Assembly: GCA_025350965.1 (NCBI GenBank)
Contig: JANXWV010000133.1
Span: forward strand, 1 to 62,838
Direction: 5' to 3'
Source: Rhizobacter sp.
Lineage (GTDB): Bacteria; Pseudomonadota; Gammaproteobacteria; Burkholderiales; Burkholderiaceae_C
DNA length: 62,838 bases
The notes under the pieces are model-generated. The model did no database searches. It was given only the letters and a program-made list of their open reading frames with translations, and was not told the origin of the DNA. The translations under genes were made by a program, and so were the position numbers. How positions within the stretch are numbered: the first letter of the stretch is position 1; each line of letters opens with the position of its first letter. Positions 52,005 through 62,837 of the stretch are shown here, piece by piece.

Positions 52005-52877
52005 ATGCGCTTGCTCATGCAGACTTTCGACCCCGTCTGGCTCGACGGCGAGTACAACAACCGTGCACGCATCGCAGACCATGCGCAGATCTTCGAGCGT
52101 TGGAAGCTGGCGTCGGCCCGGGCGCGGCAGGAAGGCCCGGCACACCTCGATCTGCGCTACGGCGTCGAGGCGGCCGAGACGCTCGACATATTCCTGGCCG
52201 CTCAGGCTCACGCGCCGGTATTTGTGTTCCTTCACGGTGGGTACTGGCGCTCGCTCGACAAGTGCGACCACTCGTTCGTGGCGTCGGCCCTGACGCGTGC
52301 CGGCGCGATGGTGGTGGTGCCGAACTACTCGCTGTGCCCATCGGTCGGCATCGAGACCATCGTGATGCAGATGGTGCGCGCGCTGGCCTGGGTGTACCGG
52401 CATGCCGCGCAATACGGCGGCGACCCGGCGCGCATCGTCGTGGCGGGGCATTCTGCCGGCGGGCACCTGGCGGCCATGCTGCTCGCGTGCCGGTGGGCGG
52501 AGGTCGGGCGCGATCTGCCGGCAGAACTTGTTTGCAAGGCTTTGTCGATCTCGGGCTTGTTCGACCTGGAGCCGCTGCGACACACGCCGTTCTTGCAGTC
52601 GGACCTGCGGCTCACACGCCGCTCCGCGCGGCGCTTGAGCCCAGCCTGGTTCGCCGCGCCGGCAGGCGAGTTGCATGCCGTGGTCGGCGCGCTCGAGAGC
52701 AAGGAGTTCCTGCGCCAGAACGCGCTGATTCGCCAGAAGTGGGGCACGAACGCAGTGCCTTCCTGCGAAGCCATTCCCGCGTGCAACCATCTGAACATCG
52801 TCGAGGGCCTGGCAGACCCCCGAGCGCGGCTGCATCGGTTGGCGCTTGGCCTTCTCGGCCTGGCTGCGCACGAATAG
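52005..52877 (+). CDS. Alpha/beta hydrolase, kynurenine formamidase/esterase-like
   Basis: A 290-aa hydrolase. The oxyanion-hole motif HGGYWRSLDK is near residue 80 and the nucleophile elbow is GHSAGGHLAAM (Ser) near residue 148. The acidic residue is probably within SGLFDLEPL and the His in ACNHLNIVEG near residue 265. These fit the HSL/arylformamidase group. The substrate is unknown. ATGs at 52005 and 52017 are both possible. It lies immediately right of the tRNA gene and is outside the island. Confidence 0.85.
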   Translation: MRLLMQTFDPVWLDGEYNNRARIADHAQIFERWKLASARARQEGPAHLDLRYGVEAAETLDIFLAAQAHAPVFVFLHGGYWRSLDKCDHSFVASALTRAGAMVVVPNYSLCPSVGIETIVMQMVRALAWVYRHAAQYGGDPARIVVAGHSAGGHLAAMLLACRWAEVGRDLPAELVCKALSISGLFDLEPLRHTPFLQSDLRLTRRSARRLSPAWFAAPAGELHAVVGALESKEFLRQNALIRQKWGTNAVPSCEAIPACNHLNIVEGLADPRARLHRLALGLLGLAAHE

Positions 52878-53009
52878 CCTGGGTCAATGCAACGCATTGC
52901 CGCTTTCTATTGCCGGGCATGCGGTGCTGCGTTAGCGTGAATTCCGCTGTTCGCTCGCGCGAATGCGTGCCGGCGCGGCTACCGCATGTTCACTCACAGG
53001 AGAATTGCC

Positions 53010-53429
53010 ATGGGCTTGAAAGGATCGAAGACCGAGCAGAACCTGAAAGACGCCTTCGCAGGCGAATCGCAGGCGAACCGGCGCTACCTTTACTTCGCGA
53101 ACAAGGCCGACATCGAAGGCCAGAACGACGTGGCCGCGTTGTTCCGCTCGACCGCTGAGGGCGAAACCGGCCACGCGCATGGGCACCTCGAGTTCCTGGA
53201 AGCCGTGGGCGACCCGGCCACCGGCCTGCCCATCGGGTCGAGCCGCCAGAACCTGGCGGCGGCCGTGGCCGGCGAAACGCACGAGTACACCGACATGTAC
53301 CCCGGCATGGCCAAGAGCGCGCGCGACGAAGGCTTCGACGAGATCGCCGACTGGTTCGAAACCCTCGCCAAGGCCGAGCGCTCGCACGCCAACCGCTACC
53401 AGAAGGCCCTGGACGCGCTGGTCGACTGA
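53010..53429 (+). CDS. Rubrerythrin-like diiron protein (no rubredoxin domain)
   Basis: A 139-aa ferritin-like diiron protein. Ligand helices are visible: [40 protein letters not shown] (ExxH), [13 protein letters not shown], and [14 protein letters not shown] (ExxH). The C-terminal rubredoxin domain of classical rubrerythrin is absent, so it is the short (erythrin) form. Such proteins reduce hydrogen peroxide. The ATG at 53010 has a CAGGAG site. It is the first of a three-gene cluster with the Fe-S oxidoreductase and DUF3501 genes. Confidence 0.92.
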   Translation: MGLKGSKTEQNLKDAFAGESQANRRYLYFANKADIEGQNDVAALFRSTAEGETGHAHGHLEFLEAVGDPATGLPIGSSRQNLAAAVAGETHEYTDMYPGMAKSARDEGFDEIADWFETLAKAERSHANRYQKALDALVD

Positions 53430-53448
53430 CCAGCCACAACGCGCCACG

Positions 53449-53475
53449 GAACAAGGGGCTTCGTGCCCCTTGTTC
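53449..53475 (+). terminator. Hairpin after the rubrerythrin gene
   Basis: A perfect 11-bp stem (53449-53459 with 53465-53475) has a TTCGT loop and lies 20 bp past the rubrerythrin stop. There is no long T-run, although the 3' arm is T-rich. It could attenuate transcription into the next two genes or stabilise the short message. Confidence 0.55.
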
Positions 53476-53522
53476 GTTCCAACGGAACCGCGCCAAAGGC
53501 ACCACTTCAGCGAGCACATGCG

Positions 53523-54875
53523 ATGGCCACCCGTGAAGGCAACCTCGAAGCCCCGACCCGCCACCCGGTGGACTGGAAGAACCCGCAGTTCTACGACCAG
53601 GCGGCTTGCGAGACCGAGATGGAACGCATCTTCGACATCTGCCACGGCTGCCGCCGCTGTGTGAGCCTGTGCCAGTCGTTCCCCACGCTCTTCGATCTGG
53701 TCGATGCCACGGCAGACGGCGAAGTTCACGGCGTCGACAAGAAGGCCTTCTGGGGCGTGGTCGACCAGTGTTACCTGTGCGACCTGTGCTACCTGACGAA
53801 GTGCCCCTACGTGCCGCCGCACCCCTGGAACCTGGACTTCCCGCACACCATGCTGCGTGCCAAGGCCATCAAGTACAAGAACGGTGAGGTCGGCGCCGGC
53901 GAGAGGCTGCTGGCCTCGACCGACACGCACGGCCAGTTCGCCGGAATTCCCGTGGTCGTGCAGGTGGTCAATGCGCTGAACCGGGCGAAGCCTGTGCGCA
54001 AGCTGCTTGACAGCGCACTCGGTGTGCACCCCGACGCATGGCTGCCCGAACTGGCAGGCAAGCGCTTCCGCTGGAGTGCCGACAAGCAGGGCGGCGTGGT
54101 GCCGGTGACGAACGGCCAGCGTACGCCCGGCAAGGTAGCGGTCTTCGCGACCTGCTATGTCAACTACAACGAGCCCGGCATCGGGCACGACTTGTTGAAG
54201 GTGCTCAAGCACAACGACATCGCCTATGAACTCGTCGAGAAGGAAAGCTGCTGCGGCATGCCCAAGCTCGAACTCGGTGACCTCGACGGCGTGGCCAGAC
54301 ACAAGGAGGCGAACATTCCGGTGCTGGCGAAGTACGCGCGGGCGGGCTACGCCATCGTCACCGCCGTGCCCTCGTGCACGCTGATGTTCAAGCAGGAACT
54401 GCCGCTGCTGTTCCCTGACGACGCCGATGTGCGCGCCGTTCAGGCGGCAATGTTCGACCCCTTCGAGTACCTGATGGCGCGCCACAAGGACGGCCTGCTC
54501 AAGACCGACTTCACCACCGCGCTCGGCAAGGTGAGTTACCACATCCCGTGCCATGGCCGGGTGCAGAAGATCGGCAAGAAAACGGAAGAGGTGTTCAAGT
54601 TGATCGGCCAGACGGTCGCAGTGCAGCTCAACACCGTCGAGCGCTGTTCGGGCCACGCCGGCACCTATGGCGTGAAGACGGCTACCCACGCCGCTGCGAT
54701 GAAGATCGGCAAGCCGGTGTTCAAGGCGATGGGCCGCGACGCGCCCGACTACATCAGCTCGGACTGTGCGCTCGCTGGCCACCACATCGCGCAGGGCATG
54801 GCGCTGAACGACTTGCCCGCAGCGCGGCTCGCGCACCCGCTGAGCCTGGTGCGCATCGCGTATGGAATGGAGTGA
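53523..54875 (+). CDS. Iron-sulfur oxidoreductase with CCG domains (GlpC/HdrD-like)
   Basis: A 450-aa protein. Two [4Fe-4S] clusters near the N-terminus are visible as CHGCRRCVSLC (with an incomplete fourth Cys) and CYLCDLCYLTKCP. Two CCG domains follow: KESCCGMPKLELGD near residue 245 and the CSGHAGTYG region near residue 377, with HIPCHGRVQKIG. The layout matches the COG0247 family used in anaerobic glycerol-3-phosphate dehydrogenase and heterodisulfide reductase. Here it sits with a rubrerythrin and a DUF3501 gene, a conserved trio in proteobacteria. It is likely part of a peroxide-response electron chain. The ATG at 53523 excludes a 20-residue extension. Confidence 0.88.
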   Translation: MATREGNLEAPTRHPVDWKNPQFYDQAACETEMERIFDICHGCRRCVSLCQSFPTLFDLVDATADGEVHGVDKKAFWGVVDQCYLCDLCYLTKCPYVPPHPWNLDFPHTMLRAKAIKYKNGEVGAGERLLASTDTHGQFAGIPVVVQVVNALNRAKPVRKLLDSALGVHPDAWLPELAGKRFRWSADKQGGVVPVTNGQRTPGKVAVFATCYVNYNEPGIGHDLLKVLKHNDIAYELVEKESCCGMPKLELGDLDGVARHKEANIPVLAKYARAGYAIVTAVPSCTLMFKQELPLLFPDDADVRAVQAAMFDPFEYLMARHKDGLLKTDFTTALGKVSYHIPCHGRVQKIGKKTEEVFKLIGQTVAVQLNTVERCSGHAGTYGVKTATHAAAMKIGKPVFKAMGRDAPDYISSDCALAGHHIAQGMALNDLPAARLAHPLSLVRIAYGME

Positions 54876-54880
54876 TTCGA

Positions 54881-55462
54881 ATGGCCACCATCACCAAAGA
54901 CAGCCTGTTGTCGCTCGAGGCCTACGCCAAGATCCGCAAGTCGGCGAAGGCTGATTTCATAGCCCACCGCAAGCTGCGCACCGTGCACCTCGGCGAGCAC
55001 ATCAGCATTCAGTTCGAAGACGAACGCACCATCCGGCGGCAGATCCAGGAGATGCTGCACATCGAGAAGATCTTCGAGGAAGACGGGATCCTGAGCGAGA
55101 TCGACGCCTACCAGCCGCTGGTGCCAGACGGCAGCAACTGGAAGGCGACGATGCTGATCGAATACCCCGACGCGCATGAGCGCAAGCGCGAGCTCGCGCA
55201 GCTCATCGGCGTGGAAGACCGGCTGTTCGTCGAGGTCGAAGGCCACCCGCGCGCGTACGCGATCGCTGACGAAGACCTGGACCGCGAGAACGACGAGAAA
55301 ACCTCGGCGGTGCACTTCGTGCGCTTCGAGTTCACGAAGGCCGCACGCCACGCCGTTCGTGCGGGTGCGGCCGTGAAGCTGGGGTGCGACCACACCCGCT
55401 ACCCGGCGCATGGCGCTATCTCACCCGAGACGCTCGCCAGCCTTGCCGGCGACCTGCGCTGA
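54881..55462 (+). CDS. DUF3501 family protein
   Basis: A 193-aa protein starting MATITKDSLLSLEAYAKIRK, with TVHLGEHISIQFEDERTIRRQIQEMLHIEKIFE near residue 45 and TSAVHFVRFEF near residue 143. This matches DUF3501, a family that travels with rubrerythrin and the COG0247 Fe-S protein. It has no known activity. It follows the Fe-S gene by 5 bp. No signal or membrane segment is seen. Its charged, helix-rich N-terminal half may bind the Fe-S partner. Confidence 0.88.
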   Translation: MATITKDSLLSLEAYAKIRKSAKADFIAHRKLRTVHLGEHISIQFEDERTIRRQIQEMLHIEKIFEEDGILSEIDAYQPLVPDGSNWKATMLIEYPDAHERKRELAQLIGVEDRLFVEVEGHPRAYAIADEDLDRENDEKTSAVHFVRFEFTKAARHAVRAGAAVKLGCDHTRYPAHGAISPETLASLAGDLR

Positions 55463-55505
55463 TTCGGCGCTGGTTCAGCGCTGGGTCAGCGCCACCCCGC
55501 CGCTG

Positions 55506-56510
55506 TCAGGCGCGGCGCCGGCTCCAGCCGATCACACCGAACAAGCCCACCGCGAACAAAAGCAGGCTCGCGGGCTCGGGAACGACGCCCACAGCCTGCA
55601 GTGCGGCGAGGCCGATCAGCTGGTGGGTGCGTGCCGACGGGTGCAGGTTGTCCGAGAACAGCGAGGTGGCGCAAGCATTGCCCGCCGAGCCCAGAAAGCC
55701 CGCGCACGGGTCGGTGACATTGGTGATGCCGTAGACGGCGCCGCCATTGCTGGTGGCGTCGAGCCGCACGTTCTGATAGAGGCCGGCCAGGTCGAGGAAG
55801 CTCATGTTCAGCCCCAGGTTCTGGGAGCCGATCGCGAGCAGGGCGGGGAAGAATGCGTCGTAGCGCAGCGTGGCGTCGGTGGAGGCCGCTTGCAGACCGA
55901 GCGACACGGCTTCTGGCGTGCTGCCCAGGTCCGGCAGGTTGGCGAGCAACACGTTCTTCACGCCCTTCGACTGCAGGTAGAACAGGTCGACCAGAACGTT
56001 GCCGATGGCGGCCTCGGCGGCAGTTTGCCGGCCGGCGACGTCGGCCGCTGAATTGGTCTGGAATGCGTCGCGCGCGGCACGCATGTCGTTGCCGCCGGCC
56101 ATCACCACGTACAGCGCGTTCGCATCGGCCACCGGATGGCTGCCGCCCCACAGGAAGATCGACTGAAGCAGCAGGTCGGGCGGAGTGAGCCCGACGCCTG
56201 TTTTGGCGCCGGCAAAGGCGTAGTTGCCGCCACCCAGCAGGAACGGTGACGCGGCAGTGGGCAGGCCCAGGCCGCCGGCCAGGGTCTCGACCCACAACGG
56301 CCCGTTCGAGAACCGGCCGCCGTCGTACGGCCCGGCGCTTTGCGAGGGCACGGCCCCGCCGGTGAGGATGAACACGTTGCCCGTGTCGGACAAGCTGTCG
56401 CCGAAGATGACGAGGTCGCTGTACGGCCCTGCGTGCGCTGCTGCGCCGAACAAGCCGGCAGCCGCAAGGAGACCGGCCGAAAGCCAGCGGCGGTGGGTGT
56501 TTGTCTTCAT
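55506..56510 (-). CDS. PEP-CTERM GDSL/SGNH hydrolase
   Basis: A 334-aa exported lipase/esterase. The signal peptide spans residues 1-27 (ending AHA). Catalytic blocks are IFGDSLSDTGN near residue 36 (block I, Ser), GGGNYAFAGAKTG, MAGGNDM near residue 137 (block III), and SDNLHPSARTHQLI near residue 295 (block V, Asp-x-x-His). The C-terminus is a PEP-CTERM tail: VPEPASLLLFAVGLFG then WSRRRA. The ATG at 56510 has an AGGAG site. It is the second exosortase substrate in the window (the first is at 19632). The substrate is unknown. Confidence 0.92.
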   Translation of the reverse strand: MKTNTHRRWLSAGLLAAAGLFGAAAHAGPYSDLVIFGDSLSDTGNVFILTGGAVPSQSAGPYDGGRFSNGPLWVETLAGGLGLPTAASPFLLGGGNYAFAGAKTGVGLTPPDLLLQSIFLWGGSHPVADANALYVVMAGGNDMRAARDAFQTNSAADVAGRQTAAEAAIGNVLVDLFYLQSKGVKNVLLANLPDLGSTPEAVSLGLQAASTDATLRYDAFFPALLAIGSQNLGLNMSFLDLAGLYQNVRLDATSNGGAVYGITNVTDPCAGFLGSAGNACATSLFSDNLHPSARTHQLIGLAALQAVGVVPEPASLLLFAVGLFGVIGWSRRRA

Positions 56511-56644
56511 GTTGCTCCTGTGACCATGTTCACAAAACGGGTTTAACGGTATCACGGCGTGTGTGTCCCACCGCACGAATATCTTCCAGGACCGCGCGCT
56601 GGCCACCCCTCATTTCGGGGGGTGCTTCGCGGTCGACTTCCTGT

Positions 56645-56698
56645 CTATCTATTCGTTAGGCAAAGACGATCAAGCTTTGTATATCGATAGTTCATAAT
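56645..56698 (+). promoter_or_regulatory. Putative OxyR-type control region of ahpC
   Basis: Upstream of ahpC, CTATC (56645-56649) and GATAG (56686-56690) elements and an AT-rich stretch recall the ATAG/CTAT core of OxyR sites. A -10-like CATAAT is at 56693-56698. The match to the full OxyR consensus is only partial. The 246-bp gap between the divergent SGNH and ahpC genes otherwise contains only a CACCCC/GGGGTG hairpin near 56604-56624. Confidence 0.4.
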
Positions 56699-56756
56699 CT
56701 CAACCAAGGCGGCACCTTGCCGCTTCGATCCATCCACCCAATCGAAGGAAGTAAAC

Positions 56757-57320
56757 ATGTCAGTGATCAACACCCAAGTCCAGCCCTTCAAGGCCCAGGC
56801 ATTCAAGAACGGCAAGTTCATCGAAGTCACCGAGCAGACCCTCAAGGGCAAGTGGTCGGTCTTCATCTTCATGCCAGCCGCGTTCACTTTCAACTGCCCA
56901 ACCGAAGTGGAAGACGCTGCCGACAACTATGCCGAGTTCCAGAAATTGCAGACCGAGGTCTACATCGTGACGACCGACTCGCACTTCGCCCACAAGGTGT
57001 GGCACGAGACCTCGCCGGCCGTCGGCAAAGCGAAGTTCCCGCTGGTCGGTGACTCGACCCACGCGCTGACGAAGGCCTTCGACGTGTACATCCCCGAGGA
57101 AGGCCGGGCCCTGCGCGGCACCTTCCTGATCAACCCGGACGGCATGATCAAGACCGCCGAGGTGCACTCCAACGAGATCGCCCGCGACGTGAAGGAAACG
57201 CTGCGCAAGCTCAAGGCCGCGCAGTACACGGCAGCCCACCCCGGTGAAGTGTGCCCGGCCAAGTGGAACGAAGGCGCGGCCACGCTGACGCCGTCGCTCG
57301 ACCTCGTCGGCAAGATCTGA
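56757..57320 (+). CDS. ahpC: Alkyl hydroperoxide reductase subunit C (peroxiredoxin)
   Basis: A 187-aa typical 2-Cys peroxiredoxin. The peroxidatic Cys47 is in FTFNCPTE, and the resolving Cys166 in HPGEVCPAKW. The C-terminal GAATLTPSLDLVGKI is the tail that interacts with AhpF. It reduces peroxides in the cytoplasm. AhpF follows after 35 bp with a good AAGGAG site, so the pair is an operon, presumably peroxide-inducible. Confidence 0.97.
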   Translation: MSVINTQVQPFKAQAFKNGKFIEVTEQTLKGKWSVFIFMPAAFTFNCPTEVEDAADNYAEFQKLQTEVYIVTTDSHFAHKVWHETSPAVGKAKFPLVGDSTHALTKAFDVYIPEEGRALRGTFLINPDGMIKTAEVHSNEIARDVKETLRKLKAAQYTAAHPGEVCPAKWNEGAATLTPSLDLVGKI

Positions 57321-57355
57321 TCTTGCCCGTCCACTGAAATCGAAGGAGCTTCACG

Positions 57356-58960
57356 ATGTTGGACGCAAACCTGAAGGCGCAGCTCAAGGCCTACCTCGAA
57401 CGCGTGAAGCTTCCTTTCGAGATCACCGCCTCGCTCGACGACAGTGCTGCCGCCCAGGAGATGCATGGCCTGCTGCAGGACATCGTCTCGCTGACCGACA
57501 AGATCACGCTGAAAACCGACGGCACGGATGCGCGCCAACCGTCGTTCACGCTCGGCCGCATCGGCGAGGCCGCACGGATCCGCTTCGCGGCGATCCCGAT
57601 GGGGCACGAGTTCACCTCGCTCGTGCTCGCGCTGCTGCAGGTCGGCGGCCACCCGCCGAAGATCGAGGCCGAGCTGATCGAGCAGATCAAGGCTCTCGAC
57701 GGCGCCGAATTTGGGAACGAGCTGCGTTTCGAGACCTACATGTCCCTCACGTGCCACAACTGCCCGGACGTGGTGCAGGCACTGAACCTGATGGCCGTGC
57801 TCAACCCGCGCATCACGAGCGTCGTGATCGACGGTGGCCTGTACCAGCAGGAAGTCGCAGACCGGCAGATCCTCGCCGTACCGATGGTGTTCCTGAACGG
57901 CGCGTTGTTCGGCCAGGGCCGGATGGACGTGGAAGAGATCGTCGCGAAGCTCGACACCGGCGCTGCAGCCCGCGACGCCGTCAAGCTCAACGCGAAGGAC
58001 GCGTACGACGTGCTGATCGTCGGCGGTGGCCCGGCCGGCGCCGCGGCTGCCGTGTACGCGGCGCGCAAGGGCATTCGCACCGGCATGCTCGCCGAGCGCA
58101 TGGGTGGCCAGACGATGGACACGATGAGCATCGAGAACTTCATCTCGGTGCTCGAAACCGACGGGCCGAAGTTCGCCGCAGCGCTGGAGCAGCACGCAAA
58201 GCAGTACGACGTCGAGATCCTGAACCTGCAGCGCGCCGAGAAGCTGATTCCGGCCGCCGACAAGGACGGCCTGATCGGCGTGCAGCTCGCCAACGGCGCA
58301 ACGCTGAAGAGCAGGACCGTGATCCTGTCGACCGGTGCGCGCTGGCGCGAGGTCAACGTGCCGGGCGAAAAGGAATACCGCAACCGGGGTGTCGCGTACT
58401 GCCCGCACTGCGACGGCCCGCTGTTCAAGGGCAAGCGCGTGGCGGTGATCGGCGGCGGCAACTCCGGCGTCGAGGCGGCAATCGACCTGGCGGGCCTGGT
58501 CGGCCATGTCACGCTGCTTGAATTCGGCGACCAGCTCCGCGCCGATGCGGTGTTGGTGAGCAAGCTGAAGAGCCTGCCGAACGTGGTGATCCACACCCAG
58601 GCGCAGACGACCGAAATCACCGGCACCGAGGGCAAGGTCAACGGCCTGCGCTACACCGACCGCGCAAGCGGCGAGGCCAGGCATGTCGAGCTCGAAGGCG
58701 TGTTCGTGCAGATCGGCCTGGTGCCGAACTCCGAGTGGCTGAAGGGCACGCTGGAGTTGTCGCGCCACGGCGAAATTGTGGTCGATGCGCGGGGCCAGAC
58801 CTCGCTGCCCGGCGTGTTCGCCGCCGGCGACGTGACGACCGTGCCGTTCAAACAGATCATCATCGCGACCGGTGATGGCGCGAAGGCTGCACTCGGCGCC
58901 TTCGATCACCTGATTCGCTCATCGGCACCCGCCGCCGCTCAAGAACCGGCGACCGTTTGA
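57356..58960 (+). CDS. ahpF: Alkyl hydroperoxide reductase subunit F
   Basis: A 534-aa flavoprotein that recycles AhpC with NADH. The N-terminal domain carries a redox pair in TCHNCPDVV near residue 131. The FAD site is [18 protein letters not shown] near residue 222, the thioredoxin-reductase-like pair is AYCPHCDG near residue 345, and the NADH site is [14 protein letters not shown] near residue 362. [13 protein letters not shown] near residue 485 is the second FAD motif. Length is standard. Its last 22 bp overlap the end of the convergent rarD gene. Confidence 0.97.
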   Translation: MLDANLKAQLKAYLERVKLPFEITASLDDSAAAQEMHGLLQDIVSLTDKITLKTDGTDARQPSFTLGRIGEAARIRFAAIPMGHEFTSLVLALLQVGGHPPKIEAELIEQIKALDGAEFGNELRFETYMSLTCHNCPDVVQALNLMAVLNPRITSVVIDGGLYQQEVADRQILAVPMVFLNGALFGQGRMDVEEIVAKLDTGAAARDAVKLNAKDAYDVLIVGGGPAGAAAAVYAARKGIRTGMLAERMGGQTMDTMSIENFISVLETDGPKFAAALEQHAKQYDVEILNLQRAEKLIPAADKDGLIGVQLANGATLKSRTVILSTGARWREVNVPGEKEYRNRGVAYCPHCDGPLFKGKRVAVIGGGNSGVEAAIDLAGLVGHVTLLEFGDQLRADAVLVSKLKSLPNVVIHTQAQTTEITGTEGKVNGLRYTDRASGEARHVELEGVFVQIGLVPNSEWLKGTLELSRHGEIVVDARGQTSLPGVFAAGDVTTVPFKQIIIATGDGAKAALGAFDHLIRSSAPAAAQEPATV

Positions 58961-59841
58961 GCTTTCAGGGCGGCCGTGCGCCGCCCGACCTGCAAGCCGT
59001 CGACGGTGTACACGACGAGCGCGAGCCAGATGAACCCGAAGCCGATCAGCCGTGCGGTGCTGAACGGCTCGTGGAACAGCCACACGCCAACGGCGAACTG
59101 GATCGTCGGGCCGATGTATTGCATCAGGCCGAGTGTCGTCATCGACAGGCGGCGCGCCGCAGCGGCGAACAGCAACAGCGGCACGGCGGTGACGGGGCCG
59201 AGGGCGATGATCCACAGGTTGGTCGGCAGGTCGGCGGCCGGGAAGCTGCCGGTGCCGTGGCGCGCCGCCAGGGCGATGACCGCCAGCGCGATCGGCGCGA
59301 GCAGCATCGTCTCGAGCGTCAGCCCTTCGAGTGCGCCGAGCACCGCGACCTTGCGCAACAGCCCGTAAGCCCCGAAGGTGGTCGCCAGCACGAGCGCAAT
59401 CCACGGCGGGTGCCCGGCCTGCCACCCGAGCCACACCACGCCGAGCGCAGCGAGCGAGAGCGCGGCCCATTGCGGCGCGCGCAAGCGTTCGTGCAGCAGC
59501 GTGGTGCCGAGCAGCACGTTGACGAGCGGCGTGATGAAGTAGCCCAGGCTCGCATCGAGCACATGGCCGTTGCTCACGGCCCAGATGTAGGCGAGCCAGT
59601 TGCCACCGATCAGCAGCGCACTCGCCATGAAGGCGAACAGCACGCGCGGCTGCCGCGCGAGCGGCCGCAGCCAGGCCCACTGGCCACGCCATGACAGAGC
59701 CGCACCCACGAACAGCAGGCACCACACCACGCGATGCGCCAGGATCTCGGACGCCGGCACGCTGGTGACGAGCCGGATGTAGATCGGGAACAGCCCCCAC
59801 CAGGTGAAGGCGCAGGCGGCGTAGACGAGGCCGGCGTTCAA
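58939..59841 (-). CDS. rarD: EamA/RhaT-family permease RarD
   Basis: A 300-aa inner-membrane drug/metabolite transporter of the EamA type with about 10 membrane segments. RarD hallmarks are [16 protein letters not shown] near the start, [37 protein letters not shown], and the second repeat [32 protein letters not shown]. The physiological substrate is not known (chloramphenicol sensitivity was described in Pseudomonas). It is convergent with ahpF and overlaps it by 22 bp at the 3' ends. Confidence 0.93.
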   Translation of the reverse strand: MNAGLVYAACAFTWWGLFPIYIRLVTSVPASEILAHRVVWCLLFVGAALSWRGQWAWLRPLARQPRVLFAFMASALLIGGNWLAYIWAVSNGHVLDASLGYFITPLVNVLLGTTLLHERLRAPQWAALSLAALGVVWLGWQAGHPPWIALVLATTFGAYGLLRKVAVLGALEGLTLETMLLAPIALAVIALAARHGTGSFPAADLPTNLWIIALGPVTAVPLLLFAAAARRLSMTTLGLMQYIGPTIQFAVGVWLFHEPFSTARLIGFGFIWLALVVYTVDGLQVGRRTAALKAQTVAGS

Positions 59842-59905
59842 CGGCGGGGCTCGGGCATGAACGCTGCCCCGGACTCAGCATTCCACGCGTGCATCAACCG
59901 CTGCA

Positions 59906-61549
<1,644 letters not shown>

Positions 61550-61647
61550 GATCGTCTCCCGAGGTGGTTGTGATGGAGGGCGCTTGCCCGCTCACGATTG
61601 TGCCCCGGTACGGTTTTCAAACGCGGCGGCGCGGGGCATCATGCCGA

Positions 61648-61834
61648 ATGGCCCGCACCGTCTTCACACCCCAGTTGCGCCGCTTCACCGACACGCCGGA
61701 GCTCGACACACCCGCCGCCACATTGCGCGCTGCACTCGACGCCGCATGCGCCGTCAACCCGCGCCTGCGCGGCTACGTGCTCGACGACCAGGGCCACCTG
61801 AGCGCCAACGTCGTTGCCTTCGTCGACGGCCGGC
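61648..61834 (+). pseudogene. MoaD/ThiS-like sulfur-carrier gene, 3' end lost
   Basis: From ATG 61648 the frame encodes ARTVFTPQLRRFTD, NPRLRGYVLDDQGHL and NVVAFVDG, the beta-grasp fold pattern of MoaD-like carriers that accompany BNR/VPS10-type glycosidase-like proteins. The normal C-terminal Gly-Gly is missing: at about 61832-61835 the sequence switches to the tail of a different gene. The upstream gap is short and has no clear ribosome-binding site. It is best read as the 5' piece of a deletion junction. Confidence 0.7.
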
Positions 61835-62126
61835 GTCGTTCCCGCCATCGCCGACCAATGCCGTGCGCCGCAGGAGGGTGCGCTCGTCGTCAACCGCACG
61901 CGCCACGGCGGGCGCAGCTTCGAGACGCTGCGCACTGGCCTGCCGCAAGAGAACTGCTGCGACCCGGTGTACCGCCATGGCCTGGCGGTCGGCGCCAGCG
62001 GCCATCGGCCATCGGCTGATGATGGGCAGCACCACCGGCGGCCTGTGGGCCAGCGACGAAGGCGGCGACCGCTGGGCCACCGTGGCGGCGCACCTGCCGC
62101 CGATCTACGCGGTGCGCTTCGGGTAG
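61835..62126 (+). pseudogene. BNR-repeat/exo-sialidase-like protein, C-terminal fragment
   Basis: In a frame different from the preceding MoaD-like piece, VVPAIADQCRAPQEG, VVNRTRHGGRSFETLRTGLPQ and DPVYRHGLAVGAS match the C-terminal part of BNR/VPS10-type beta-propeller proteins. A 7-bp tandem duplication (61999-62005 and 62006-62012, unit CGGCCAT) then shifts the frame, after which LMMGSTTGGLWASDEGGDRWATVAAHLPPIYAVRFG finishes the protein at 62126. Roughly 250 N-terminal residues are missing. A deletion between a MoaD gene and a BNR gene probably created this junction. Confidence 0.72.
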
Positions 62127-62142
62127 ACCCTCGCGGCCCTTC

Positions 62143-62160
62143 GTGACGGCTTGCCGTCAC
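62143..62160. terminator. Short hairpin after the BNR fragment
   Basis: Eight-bp arms (62143-62150 and 62153-62160, GTGACGGC core) meet across two bases. It lies 17 bp after the stop at 62126. No T-run follows. It may be the original terminator of the lost gene. The gap to 62295 holds no other recognised feature. Confidence 0.4.
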
Positions 62161-62294
62161 TGTGGCGAACAACGCACAGCGCCCCCTTTGAACATGGGGG
62201 TCACCCCCGTGCGTGGGGTGTGTTGTCATGGGCCGCGCCGGACAATTCCACATGCGCTGCACCTGCTGCCGTGCACCCAGCCCGTGGAGTCCTC

Positions 62295-62837
62295 ATGCCG
62301 CAAACATTCAACGTCGGAGCCCGCTCGCTCTTCGTCACGCTCACGGCGTGGGTGTTCATCGTGCTCGCGCTGCTGGCCAGCGCATCGGCCGTGGTGCAGA
62401 ACGCGGCCGTGGCCTCGCTGATGCCGGGCCTGCCGCTCGCTGCCGAGCGCAACCCGCTGCCGCTGCTCACGGGCTTGCTGGTGGGCTACCTGCCCTGGGT
62501 GGTGGGCACCGGCCTCGTGATGTCGCTGGCCACGCTCGCCTCGGCCATCGGCTTGCTGCTGCGGCTCGACTGGGCGCGCCGCACCTTCATCGGCCTGCTC
62601 GTCGTGGCCATCGCGGCCAACCTGCTCGGCCTGTGGCTACAGCAGGAGGTGCTGCAGTCGGTGGTGAGCAACACGCTCGCCAACGTCGCGATCCCGCAGC
62701 AGGCGCTCGGCGTGTTCGGTGGCTTCGTCACTGCCGCCCGCGTGATGGCCGTGCTGATGACGCTCGTCGGCTGCGCGCTGCTCGGCTGGATCATCCGCCG
62801 CCTCATGTCGCCCGGCGTGCGGCAAGAGTTCGCTTGA
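62295..62837 (+). CDS. Four-segment hypothetical membrane protein
   Basis: A 180-aa protein with about four hydrophobic segments (near residues 12-34, 55-85, 95-112 and 145-170) and short loops. The N-terminus is polar (MPQTFNVGARSLFV), and the C-terminus ends RRLMSPGVRQEFA. It resembles small uncharacterised membrane proteins of Burkholderiales, with no named domain recognised. The ATG at 62295 is chosen because a longer reading (from 62151) adds a Pro/Ala-rich stretch lying in the intergenic region. The gene ends one base before the window edge. Confidence 0.65.
   Translation: MPQTFNVGARSLFVTLTAWVFIVLALLASASAVVQNAAVASLMPGLPLAAERNPLPLLTGLLVGYLPWVVGTGLVMSLATLASAIGLLLRLDWARRTFIGLLVVAIAANLLGLWLQQEVLQSVVSNTLANVAIPQQALGVFGGFVTAARVMAVLMTLVGCALLGWIIRRLMSPGVRQEFA

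Noticed and set aside
56604..56624. The CACCCC/GGGGTG hairpin before ahpC as a terminator of the SGNH gene
   Set aside because: It lies upstream of the 5' end of the leftward SGNH gene, so it cannot end that transcript, and no T-run is present.
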